From an uncultured Acidobacteriota bacterium (GTDB taxonomy: Bacteria; Acidobacteriota; UBA6911; CAINFC01), in contig CAINFC010000275.1 in NCBI GenBank assembly GCA_903847975.1, positions 50,257 through 114,256 of the forward strand: a DNA stretch of 64,000 bases, given 5' to 3'. The translations under genes were made by a program, and so were the position numbers. Positions 26,238 to 33,552 of the stretch are shown here, piece after piece. The notes beneath the pieces are model-generated. The model worked only from the letters and a program-made list of their open reading frames with translations, was not told the origin of the DNA and made no database searches. Numbering within the stretch: the first letter of the stretch is position 1; each line of letters begins with the position of its first letter.

Positions 26238-27023
26238 CTAAAAATGAAACGCCGCTCCGAGGACAAAGGCCTGGGTAACGACATCATACTTGAACCGCTG
26301 ATCGCCGTTGCTGGTAGCGTAATCATTGCTGAGTACCCGGTAGCCGAATCCGAGGGTGGTGCGCTTGCCCACGTCGGCGCCGATTACCGGGAACAGTTGC
26401 CAGCACAAGTCCGAGCCGGCGCCGAATCCGCCGAGGTCCGCCAGCATGGTGAAATGCAGGGGGCCGCCGAGCGGCTGTCGGATTTTCACGCCGAGGAGCG
26501 GATCGACCCACTGTTTGGTGTCCCGGAAGGTTCCCTTAAGAACCGGTCCCTTGAAATCGAGCTTGCCCTGAATGACATTCCAGCGAAGCCCGAAGGTCAG
26601 ATCCACCTTCTCATTCAATTGGCGAATTCCTGTAAACGTGTAGCCTCCCTGGTTGAGGTCGACATTGGCGGAAGGCTGGGCCAGGTCCGTACCCAGAGCC
26701 ATATAAACGGCGTCTACACCCACCCCCCATCGGGATTTGCGGGCCTCAAAGTACCCCATTACACTGAACTGAAGGTTTTCGAAAATAGCACCCGGCCCCA
26801 CGTCCACTTTCACCTCCTGGTTCTTGACGGCGGTGGTGCCGTTCATCCAGGGAAGCAGAATGTAGGGGGCCACGGTGTACTGCCATTGATCGGAGCTTTT
26901 TCCGCCGCTGCCCGGCGACTGGGCCCACGCGGGCAACAGGAAAGCGGACAGCAGCAGGGCGGTCAGAGCTGACTTCGGCAGAAGCCGCCGTGACCGGTTG
27001 CGATGGGACGGGATATTCTTCAT
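26238..27023 (-). CDS. Outer-membrane beta-barrel protein
   Basis: 261 residues. A signal peptide (about 15-35, ending LPAWAQ) is followed by alternating strands (YTVAPYILLPWMNGTT, WGVGVDAVYMALGTD, VDLTFGLRWNVIQGKLDF, TTLGFGYRVLSNDYAT) and a final strand FVLGAAFHF with a terminal Phe, as recognised by the Bam machinery. Family not identified. Spacing is 66 bases from the PPK2 gene and 88 to GH63, so it probably belongs to the operon starting with MscS. A role in outer-membrane passage of solutes or in the osmotic response is inferred from the neighbours only. Confidence 0.75.
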   Translation of the reverse strand: MKNIPSHRNRSRRLLPKSALTALLLSAFLLPAWAQSPGSGGKSSDQWQYTVAPYILLPWMNGTTAVKNQEVKVDVGPGAIFENLQFSVMGYFEARKSRWGVGVDAVYMALGTDLAQPSANVDLNQGGYTFTGIRQLNEKVDLTFGLRWNVIQGKLDFKGPVLKGTFRDTKQWVDPLLGVKIRQPLGGPLHFTMLADLGGFGAGSDLCWQLFPVIGADVGKRTTLGFGYRVLSNDYATSNGDQRFKYDVVTQAFVLGAAFHF

Positions 27024-27089
27024 GAATCGATCTCCTTGGAAAAGGGTTTACAAATTCTGCATGAACACTTCAGGGAAGACGGTCGGCGG

Positions 27090-27998
27090 TCATTCTTTTT
27101 CCTCCGCCAGAGTCTTTTTCGCGGCAGCCAGTTCGGCCTGCTGCTCTTTCCCGACCGTGGGGTACTTGAGATCCAGAGACCCCAGGGCGTCGATGACCGC
27201 CGCAGCGACGACAATACGCGTGAACCACTTGTTGTCTGCCGGCACAACGTACCAGGGCGCCTCTTTGGTCGCCGTGGCGCAGATCATGTCCTCGTAGGCC
27301 TCCCGGTATTTCTCCCAGTAATTGCGTTCCCGAAGGTCAGCTGCGGAAAACTTCCAGTTCTTGGCCGGATTTTCCAGCCTCTCCAGAAAGCGGCGCTTCT
27401 GCTCCTTCTTCGACACATGAAGGAAGAACTTCCGGATCAGGACCCCGTTACGGCTGAGATAGCGCTCGAAGCTGCGGATATCTTCGTAGCGGCGGTCCCA
27501 GATTTTGTCGCCAACCAGCGGAGCAGGGAGCTTCTGCTTCTGGAGGAATTCCGGATGCACCCGGACGACGAGGACCTCCTCATAGTAGGAACGGTTGAAA
27601 ATACCGATTCGCCCCCGTTCCGGCAGAAATTTCTGACACCGCCAAAGATAATCATGATCGAGTTCCTCGGCGGAAGGTGTCTTGAAGGATGCTACCTGGC
27701 AGCCCTGAGGGTTGATCCCGGACATGACGTGCTTGATAACGCCATCCTTGCCGGCGGCATCCATCGCCTGGAACAGCAGCAGGATGGCCCAGCGGTCCTG
27801 GGCATAGAGCCGGTCCTGCAGTTCGGCCAGGGCGGCCACGCCGGTTTGCAGGGCCTCCCTGGCGCGCGGCTTGTCTTTCGCTTTCAGATCGCCGATGTCA
27901 TCGGGATCGATTTTCGCCAGGCGGAAGTTCTTCCCGTCCGTGACGCGATAGGGGCTCGAAAAGCGGCCTGCCTTCCGGATCAATTCCTTGAGATTCAT
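27090..27998 (-). CDS. ppk2: PPK2-family polyphosphate:nucleotide phosphotransferase
   Basis: 302 residues from ATG 27998, which overlaps the MscS stop as ATGA. One PPK2 domain with Walker A QAMDAAGKDG (77-86), INPQGCQVASFKTPS, Walker B-like IGIFNRSYYEEV (131-142), and WDRRYEDIRSFERYLSRNG. The enzyme transfers phosphate between polyphosphate and nucleotides (NMP or NDP). The single-domain length (about 300) fits the one-domain classes, and the exact class is not decidable by eye. Translational coupling to the mechanosensitive channel links phosphate-energy metabolism to an osmotic-shock operon. A sigma-54-type promoter lies upstream of the channel gene. Confidence 0.93.
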   Translation of the reverse strand: MNLKELIRKAGRFSSPYRVTDGKNFRLAKIDPDDIGDLKAKDKPRAREALQTGVAALAELQDRLYAQDRWAILLLFQAMDAAGKDGVIKHVMSGINPQGCQVASFKTPSAEELDHDYLWRCQKFLPERGRIGIFNRSYYEEVLVVRVHPEFLQKQKLPAPLVGDKIWDRRYEDIRSFERYLSRNGVLIRKFFLHVSKKEQKRRFLERLENPAKNWKFSAADLRERNYWEKYREAYEDMICATATKEAPWYVVPADNKWFTRIVVAAAVIDALGSLDLKYPTVGKEQQAELAAAKKTLAEEKE

Positions 27999-30460
27999 TG
28001 TAAAATTCTCCGATTTTCCGTTTGCATTCGAATATCCCGCACCGGCAGGGCAATCTGGATGCCTGCGTCCTGCAATTCCTTGTCGATCCTCACACTGGCC
28101 GCGCTGCCCGTTTCCACCCATCGGTCGCAGGTAGTGAAGCAGCGCAGCAGGAAGATCATGGAGCTTTCCCCGTAGCTTTTCAAAATGGCTTCCGGTTCCG
28201 GTTTCGGAAGCACTCCGGCCGTTTCGCAGGCAGCCTTTTTCAAGATGGTCAGTACGGCATGCGGGTCGGATCCCAGCGCTACCCCGACCTGAATCTCCAC
28301 TCTCCGGAGCCGGTCCGAAAGAGTCCAGTTGAGAAGATCTTCCGAGATCAGCCGGTTGTTCGGGCAGATCACTTCCGATCCGTCCGGGACCCGGATGATG
28401 CTCGAGCGCAATCCGATGCGGGTCACCATGCCGAAGACCTTGCCTACTTCGACCGTATCCCCCACCCGGATGGGCCGCTCAAAGATCAGGATCAGCCCGG
28501 CAATGAAGCTGGCCACCAGGTGCTGGAGCCCCAGGCCGATTCCCACACCGACAGCGCTGGCAATCAGCACCACCTGGCTCCATTGAACTCCGGCGCTGGC
28601 CAGCGCCAGAAGGATTCCCAGGACGACGATCCCGTTTCGTATGAGCATGGAGACGGTTGCGGGTATGCCCTGGGGGAGTTTCAATCTCGACAGGATGTCC
28701 TTTTCGGAAATGAAAGCAACCCAATGCGCCATCCACACCGACACGCTGATAATCACCAGAAACAGCAGAATGCCGCCCAGAGAGAAGGACAGCTGGCCAA
28801 AGGACCATTGCCTGGCCAGGACCGCCAGAATCGTATCCAGGAAAGGTTTCGAGAGCCCCAGCATCAGAAGAGTGACCCACACCCAGATGATCAGTGCCCC
28901 CATGTGGATCAGCGACGGAACGCGGCGCTGAAAGGTGCTGCTCTGCTCGCGAATGGCCAGAGACCATCGGGCGGCAGGCGAGTGAAACAGCGGGTAGAGG
29001 AAACCCTCCAGGGACATAACCGCCGCGAACAGGGCCGCTCCGGCGAAGGCGCTGCCGATGCAGGCATTGGCCAGCAGTTCGGCCAGGGTGACATTTCCGG
29101 CCAGGTTGGAAAGCAGCGATCCCACCAGGACCGCCGCTCCCAGGCGCAGCAGCTGCAGCCGCGCCTTTCTCCACGGTCCGATTCCGGAGTGCGAAGCCCG
29201 GAGATCCACCCGCACCCCCCAGAGAGCACCGAACAGGCCAAAGCCCGACAGGGCCAGAAGGAAAATCCGATATGGCAGCTCGGATGAGGCGATCAGCAAA
29301 TCCAGGCGGCGAAGAACATACAGCGCGGCAAGAAAGTAAAAAGACGAACGCTCCTCGCGGGAAAGCGCTCCGGAGACCACCCGGGATAACGGAAATACCA
29401 ACAGCAGCATAGGCATCCGGTAAAGGACCAGGGGGGCATTCGGGTAAATAAGGAAGGACAGCATAAGCGAAACGACCAGCGCCGCCGCCACCGGATGGCG
29501 CAGGGCCTCCGGCGATTTCTGGTCCTCACCGCCGGGATCGGACCACCGTCGGCTGCGGCGGCTCACGGTGAGGCTGAGCCAGATCAGGAAGAACGAAATC
29601 AGCAGGTGCAGCCACAGGCGCCACCGGTGTTCGGTCAGGTAGTCAAGCAGCGGCATCAGGCGGTGCAAAGTGAAGCGCCGGATAGCCTCGTCCATCGATA
29701 TGTTTGTTTTCCCTGACAGGATGGCGCGCCACAGGGGTTCGCTGTCGATCGTCAGCAGCCGTTTTCGAATTTCGTCAAGGGCCTCATGAATGCGCGGCAG
29801 CATGATATCCGCCGCAATGAGCTGCTCGGAAATCCGGTTCTGAACGGTCAGCAATACCGGTCGGCAGGTGCGGAGCTCTTTCACCGTTTCTTCTATCTTC
29901 TGCTGGATGGAGCGGATCAGGTCACGGGTCGAAGCCGGAGCATCCTGTGCCGCCAGCGACTGATAGGTAACGCGCCAGAGCGCTTCCATCCTGGCCAGCT
30001 CCTCCCGTCTCTCTTCCAGCATCTGGGACCGGGGGACCAGCATCTCCTGCAATCGCTTGAGGCGTTGATTGATTTGCAGCAATTCCTGCCGGAGATTAAA
30101 CAGCTCCTCCATCTGCAGAGGGGTGCCCCCTTCGAGCTCCGGTTGGATTCTTTTCAGGGAGGCGGTCAGCACGGACAGCGGCTGTTCCACATCCGCCAAC
30201 CGGACCGCTGCGTCCAGATCGATTCGGATACGTCGCAATCGGAGGTTGGCTGCTTCTACCTCGGAGGCGATGTTGGTGATCGGAACGGGACTTGGCAGCT
30301 CCTCCGGCTGCGCGGCCGACGGAGAGGCTGAGGCCGGACGACTCTGTGCGGACGGTGCCGGGCCCGCGGTATTTCCGGCCTGTGCCCGGCAATCGAAGAT
30401 TGCGGTGCAGGACAGGAGCAGGATTCCAGCTGGAATTCCGAACCGAATTCTTCCTCTCAT
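27995..30460 (-). CDS. MscS-family mechanosensitive channel with long periplasmic N-terminal region
   Basis: 821 residues, much longer than the 286-residue E. coli MscS, like the MscK/YbdG-type large members. Signal peptide about 1-26, then a periplasmic region with coiled-coil character (about 60-260) and about ten membrane helices to 590. The MscS core (about 590-810) has VLIASAVGVGIGLGLQHLVA (pore-helix glycines and alanines), then FERPIRVGDTVEVGKVFGMV, RSSIIRVPDGSEVICPN and the C-terminal alpha/beta domain. AAAGGAGG precedes the ATG. It releases solutes upon hypo-osmotic shock. First gene of the operon continuing through PPK2, an outer-membrane protein and GH63. Confidence 0.92.
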   Translation of the reverse strand: MRGRIRFGIPAGILLLSCTAIFDCRAQAGNTAGPAPSAQSRPASASPSAAQPEELPSPVPITNIASEVEAANLRLRRIRIDLDAAVRLADVEQPLSVLTASLKRIQPELEGGTPLQMEELFNLRQELLQINQRLKRLQEMLVPRSQMLEERREELARMEALWRVTYQSLAAQDAPASTRDLIRSIQQKIEETVKELRTCRPVLLTVQNRISEQLIAADIMLPRIHEALDEIRKRLLTIDSEPLWRAILSGKTNISMDEAIRRFTLHRLMPLLDYLTEHRWRLWLHLLISFFLIWLSLTVSRRSRRWSDPGGEDQKSPEALRHPVAAALVVSLMLSFLIYPNAPLVLYRMPMLLLVFPLSRVVSGALSREERSSFYFLAALYVLRRLDLLIASSELPYRIFLLALSGFGLFGALWGVRVDLRASHSGIGPWRKARLQLLRLGAAVLVGSLLSNLAGNVTLAELLANACIGSAFAGAALFAAVMSLEGFLYPLFHSPAARWSLAIREQSSTFQRRVPSLIHMGALIIWVWVTLLMLGLSKPFLDTILAVLARQWSFGQLSFSLGGILLFLVIISVSVWMAHWVAFISEKDILSRLKLPQGIPATVSMLIRNGIVVLGILLALASAGVQWSQVVLIASAVGVGIGLGLQHLVASFIAGLILIFERPIRVGDTVEVGKVFGMVTRIGLRSSIIRVPDGSEVICPNNRLISEDLLNWTLSDRLRRVEIQVGVALGSDPHAVLTILKKAACETAGVLPKPEPEAILKSYGESSMIFLLRCFTTCDRWVETGSAASVRIDKELQDAGIQIALPVRDIRMQTENRRILQ

Positions 30461-30502
30461 GGTACCTACCTCCTTTCCCCCCGCCTTTGACGAGATGCGA
30501 AT

Positions 30503-30534
30503 ATGTCCTAATGTTTATGGCACTTTTCATGCCA
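30503..30534 (-). promoter_or_regulatory. Sigma-54-type promoter for the MscS-PPK2-GH63 operon
   Basis: On the minus strand TTGGCATGAAAAGTGCC has GG and GC ten bases apart, the -24/-12 rule, with TGGCATG close to the TGGCACG consensus. The element is also a perfect TGGCA-N7-TGCCA palindrome. The expected start is near GGACAT (30503-30508), a hexamer placed identically in the 44.5-kb copy, about 47 bases before the MscS ATG. Confidence 0.6.
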
Positions 30535-30630
30535 AAAGGCGACTCTCTCGCCAGGGTCGTCTAAATGCTTGAACGGGAACGGCTTGACTATGAGGGATAC
30601 CGGGATGCCGGGAACCGTGGGTGCGGCGAT

Positions 30631-30667
30631 GAGGCGACGGGCCGCCCGTGGCGCGAAATGTCGTTCC
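30631..30667 (-). promoter_or_regulatory. Conserved upstream block, possible activator-binding region (copy A)
   Basis: GAGGCGACGGGCCG, GCGAAAT and CGTTCC are identical to the block at 44587-44623 (29 of 37 positions overall). It lies 97 bases upstream of the sigma-54 element here and 101 in the other copy, a typical enhancer distance for sigma-54 activators. Confidence 0.5.
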
Positions 30668-30754
30668 TTTCTCACTCCGGGGCGATTTTTTGCGAAACCA
30701 TCTTTATTGGATGGCACCGCAAAAAGAAAAACAGGAAGTCAGAGTGCAGTAGCC

Positions 30755-30828
30755 GGAATCCAGAATATAAAAGACAACTTTCTACGGGTTACCCTATCCT
30801 GAATTCTATCTTCTGGATTCTGAATTCC
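30755..30828. repeat. Inverted repeat in the MscS-barrel intergenic region
   Basis: GAATCCAGAA (30756-30765) and TTCTGGATTC (30811-30820) are perfect complements, with GAATTC-containing flanks. It may be a REP-like element or transcript end. No other copy seen. Confidence 0.5.
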
Positions 30829-30920
30829 AAAACTGACAGGGACGGCGGAACATAACAATACATACTTTTTTCAGCTTCTTCCTCCTTGTCTGGATCCGGA
30901 ATGTGCGGTAAGCTTAGCGC

Positions 30921-31658
30921 ATGATACACATGCGGACTGTTGTGGGCGCCCTGCTGTCCATGCTTATCCTGTTCTGCTTTGTGGCGTTATTCCATTCTTC
31001 GGCGCAGGCTCAGGCCTGGAAACGGGAAAAACACCGGGACTGGGAGGCTTCGGCTTTCTGGGGCGGCAGCTTCCTCGGCGTCGGAACCTACCGAACGCCT
31101 GTGGAAGGGTCGAGTTCCGAAGCCTCACGAACGGTCCGAATCCGATACGTTCCCAGCTATCAGCTGGGAGGCATTCTTACCAGCAATCACGGGGATCGTT
31201 GGGGCCTGGCTCTTGCGTACTCCTTTTCCAACCAGGCCACGGTTTTCACCAATCTCTCCGATTCGGTACCCCTGCTCCATGTGCGCCAGTCAATCCACCG
31301 TATCGCCTACAACATACTTTTTTACCCCATGAACCGGGAGCATCGTCTGCGTCCCTATGTGTTTGCCGGGCCGGGACTAGCCTTCTTCGACATCCGTAGA
31401 TCGTTCCGGGATAATGCCGCCGACAAAGGGGTTATGCTGAAGGACTCTCTGAAAGTGACTGTGAACTGGGGGGCAGGTTTTAAGTGCCTGCTGATGAAAC
31501 AGCTGGGTATTTATCTGCAGTTCGATGACGGCATTTCCGGAATTCCCAGTTACGGGTTGCCTAAGACAACAGGATCTACAGCAGGCTTCCGGCCGGAGGG
31601 ATGGAAGAACAACTGGCTGGTCAGTATCGGAATCAACTACCAGTGGAACTGGAAGTAG
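30921..31658 (+). CDS. Outer-membrane beta-barrel protein, OMP_b-brl type
   Basis: 245 residues (an ATG three codons in is an alternative start). A signal peptide (about 8-32, ending SSAQAQ) precedes strands such as WEASAFWGGSFLGVGTY, YQLGGILTSNHGDRWGLALAY, IAYNILFYPMN, RPYVFAGPGLAFF and TVNWGAGFKCLLMKQLGIYLQF, ending NWLVSIGINYQWNWK. The RPYVFAGPG and GAGFK motifs are typical of the OmpA-like or OprF-N barrel proteins of about 200-250 residues. Function not known. It is alone on the plus strand between the divergent MscS operon and the convergent histidine-kinase gene. Confidence 0.75.
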   Translation: MIHMRTVVGALLSMLILFCFVALFHSSAQAQAWKREKHRDWEASAFWGGSFLGVGTYRTPVEGSSSEASRTVRIRYVPSYQLGGILTSNHGDRWGLALAYSFSNQATVFTNLSDSVPLLHVRQSIHRIAYNILFYPMNREHRLRPYVFAGPGLAFFDIRRSFRDNAADKGVMLKDSLKVTVNWGAGFKCLLMKQLGIYLQFDDGISGIPSYGLPKTTGSTAGFRPEGWKNNWLVSIGINYQWNWK

Positions 31659-31659
31659 C

Positions 31660-31678
31660 TTCCCTGGTCCTCAGGGAA
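31660..31678. terminator. Hairpin between convergent genes
   Basis: TTCCCTG and CAGGGAA are perfectly complementary with a five-base loop, right after the barrel gene stop and over the histidine-kinase stop. It could end transcription from both sides. No T-tract follows. Confidence 0.45.
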
Positions 31679-33386
31679 TGGCCCGCCAAACTTGCAGGCT
31701 GAACGAAAGGGCGGCGCCGACGTCGCGGTCTTTTTCCAGCCAGATCTTTCCGCCATGATCCTCAACGATCGATTTGCTGATGGTGAGCCCTATCCCCAAC
31801 CCATTCTCTTTGGTGGTAAAAAACGGCAGAAACACCGAGTCCTTGTTGGCCGGTTCGATCCCCGGACCCGAATCGATGACGCGGATGACGACCGTTTCCG
31901 GCGCCTGCATGCCGGAGCAGATGGTCAGGGTGCGGGGCGTACTCCCCTTCATCGCGTCCAGGGCATTGGTGATTAAATTCAAAAGGACCTGCTGCAGCTG
32001 AACGCAGTCTCCTTTGACCAGAGCGAGGTCGGTCTGCAGATCCAGGCGAAGAGAAACGTTTTCCAGCTTGATGCGGTTCTGAAACAGTTCCACGACCGTC
32101 TCGACCAGGGCATTGATCTCCACGGGTACCAGCCGTACCTCACTCCTTTTCACCAGTCCCCGGATCCGGCGAACGACATCGCCGGCGCGCTTGCCATCCT
32201 GAATGATATCCTGCAGGATCTCCAGGATTTCCGCAGGGGTATTCTCCAGACGGGACAGCAGCAGCCTGGCGGCCGTGGCATTGTTCAGGATGGCCCCCAG
32301 CGGCTGGTTGATTTCGTGGGCCAGCGAGGTGGAAAGCTCGTTCATCGACAGAATACGGGACAGATGCGCCAGCTCACTTTGCAGTCTTATCCTCTCTTCC
32401 TCATTCTGACGCCGCTCGGTAATATCCAGGGAAACGCCCATCATGTTGTCCGGCTCGCCCGAAGGTTTCAGAAAGGACTGGGCGCGGACTCCCATCCAGC
32501 GTACCCTCTTATCCGGGAGGACAATGCGGTATTCCAGTTGGACGACCCTGCCGGATCGAAAGCCATCCCTTACCGCGTCGGCGACCCAATCCAGGTCATC
32601 GGGGTGAAGCGTGCTGTAAAAGGTGTCCCCCGTCGGCATGCAATCCAGCGGGAGACCATATAATTCCAGACTCTTTTGGGTGGCCCATATTTTGTTGGAC
32701 TCATAATGCCAGCACCACAATCCCGCATTGGCAGAATCGGCAATCAGGCTCAATTGCTCTTCTCTGTGGCGCAGGTTCGTTTCGGCGATTCTCCGGTGCA
32801 GCGCGCTGGAAAAGATCTGCGATACAATCTGCAGTTCGGAAACAAGCTTCCTGGTCCATGCCCGCTCCTTCCGGACGGAACTGAATCCCATGGCCCCAAT
32901 GACAGAGCCTTCCCCTACAAACAGGGGGAAGGCCACCACGGATTTCGCACCAAAGTATTGCCAGGACTTCCGGTCGCGATCGGCCCCGGCGGGCGCATCC
33001 GATGTCAACGGCAGCACGACCGTCTCTTTTTTACTTATCTTCTCCACGGTCCAGGGGAAAGCATTCTCCGCATCCAGCTCCCTGGGAATCTCCTGGCGGA
33101 AATCCTCGGAGGCGTAGAAATGGGTCAACCGGAAACGGCGGAAGAAATCTCTTGAAAACTGCCAAAGCATGGCGATATCCAGGTCCAGGGCCCGGCAGAC
33201 TTTCCTCTGCGCCGTTTGGATCTCGTCTTCTATCCTGTCGACCGATATGGAAATAAATTGATTGGAGATCTCGATCAACAGGCTTTCAAAAGGCAGGAAA
33301 CCGTCCGTCCCCTTTTTCGGGGATCCGGGCCGTTTGCTTTCCTTTTTTTTCGGCGTTATGGTCCGATGTCGTGTTTCTGCTGCCAA
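31671..33386 (-). CDS. GAF-PAS sensor histidine kinase, FixL/TodS-like
   Basis: 571 residues, probable TTG start; no internal Met near the N-terminus, so the exact start is uncertain. No membrane helix, so the kinase is soluble. GAF-like domain about 55-200, PAS/PAC about 208-330 (LSLIADSANAGLWCWHYES, FYSTLHPDDLDWV, RWMGVRAQSFLKPSGEPD), HisKA with H357 in SLAHEINQPLGAI, and HATPase with LLNLITNALDAM, VIDSGPGIEPANKD and NGLGIGLTISKSIVEDHGG. The H-box and the four-box layout place it in the group that pairs with FixJ/TodT-type regulators; one such regulator is encoded at 48496-49134. It may be the final gene of the OmpA to TamB/Omp85 unit (166-base gap), so this gap could hold its own promoter. 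Confidence 0.9.
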   Translation of the reverse strand: MAAETRHRTITPKKKESKRPGSPKKGTDGFLPFESLLIEISNQFISISVDRIEDEIQTAQRKVCRALDLDIAMLWQFSRDFFRRFRLTHFYASEDFRQEIPRELDAENAFPWTVEKISKKETVVLPLTSDAPAGADRDRKSWQYFGAKSVVAFPLFVGEGSVIGAMGFSSVRKERAWTRKLVSELQIVSQIFSSALHRRIAETNLRHREEQLSLIADSANAGLWCWHYESNKIWATQKSLELYGLPLDCMPTGDTFYSTLHPDDLDWVADAVRDGFRSGRVVQLEYRIVLPDKRVRWMGVRAQSFLKPSGEPDNMMGVSLDITERRQNEEERIRLQSELAHLSRILSMNELSTSLAHEINQPLGAILNNATAARLLLSRLENTPAEILEILQDIIQDGKRAGDVVRRIRGLVKRSEVRLVPVEINALVETVVELFQNRIKLENVSLRLDLQTDLALVKGDCVQLQQVLLNLITNALDAMKGSTPRTLTICSGMQAPETVVIRVIDSGPGIEPANKDSVFLPFFTTKENGLGIGLTISKSIVEDHGGKIWLEKDRDVGAALSFSLQVWRAIP

Positions 33387-33552
33387 TTGCTCATTCCGGA
33401 GTAATTTAAAGGATGTATTATAGGGCTGAACGAAACGGCTATCAACAAAAAATCTGTAGCGGTGCCGTCCCGGACAACAACCGTCATCAGGCGATATACG
33501 GACGACAGGGGATTCCCCTCCGGCACGATGGACCGGCGAAAGGGGCTTCGGC

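Larger units (their letters stand above)
30461..30920. other. 460-base intergenic region with sigma-54-like promoter module
   Basis: Holds the MscS ribosome site (30461-30480), the sigma-54-like core (30518-30534), the conserved upstream block (30631-30667), and an inverted repeat of GGAATCCAGAA with TTCTGGATTC (30755-30820). Beyond that nothing gene-like is seen. A short open frame on the minus strand runs through the promoter core. Confidence 0.7.
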
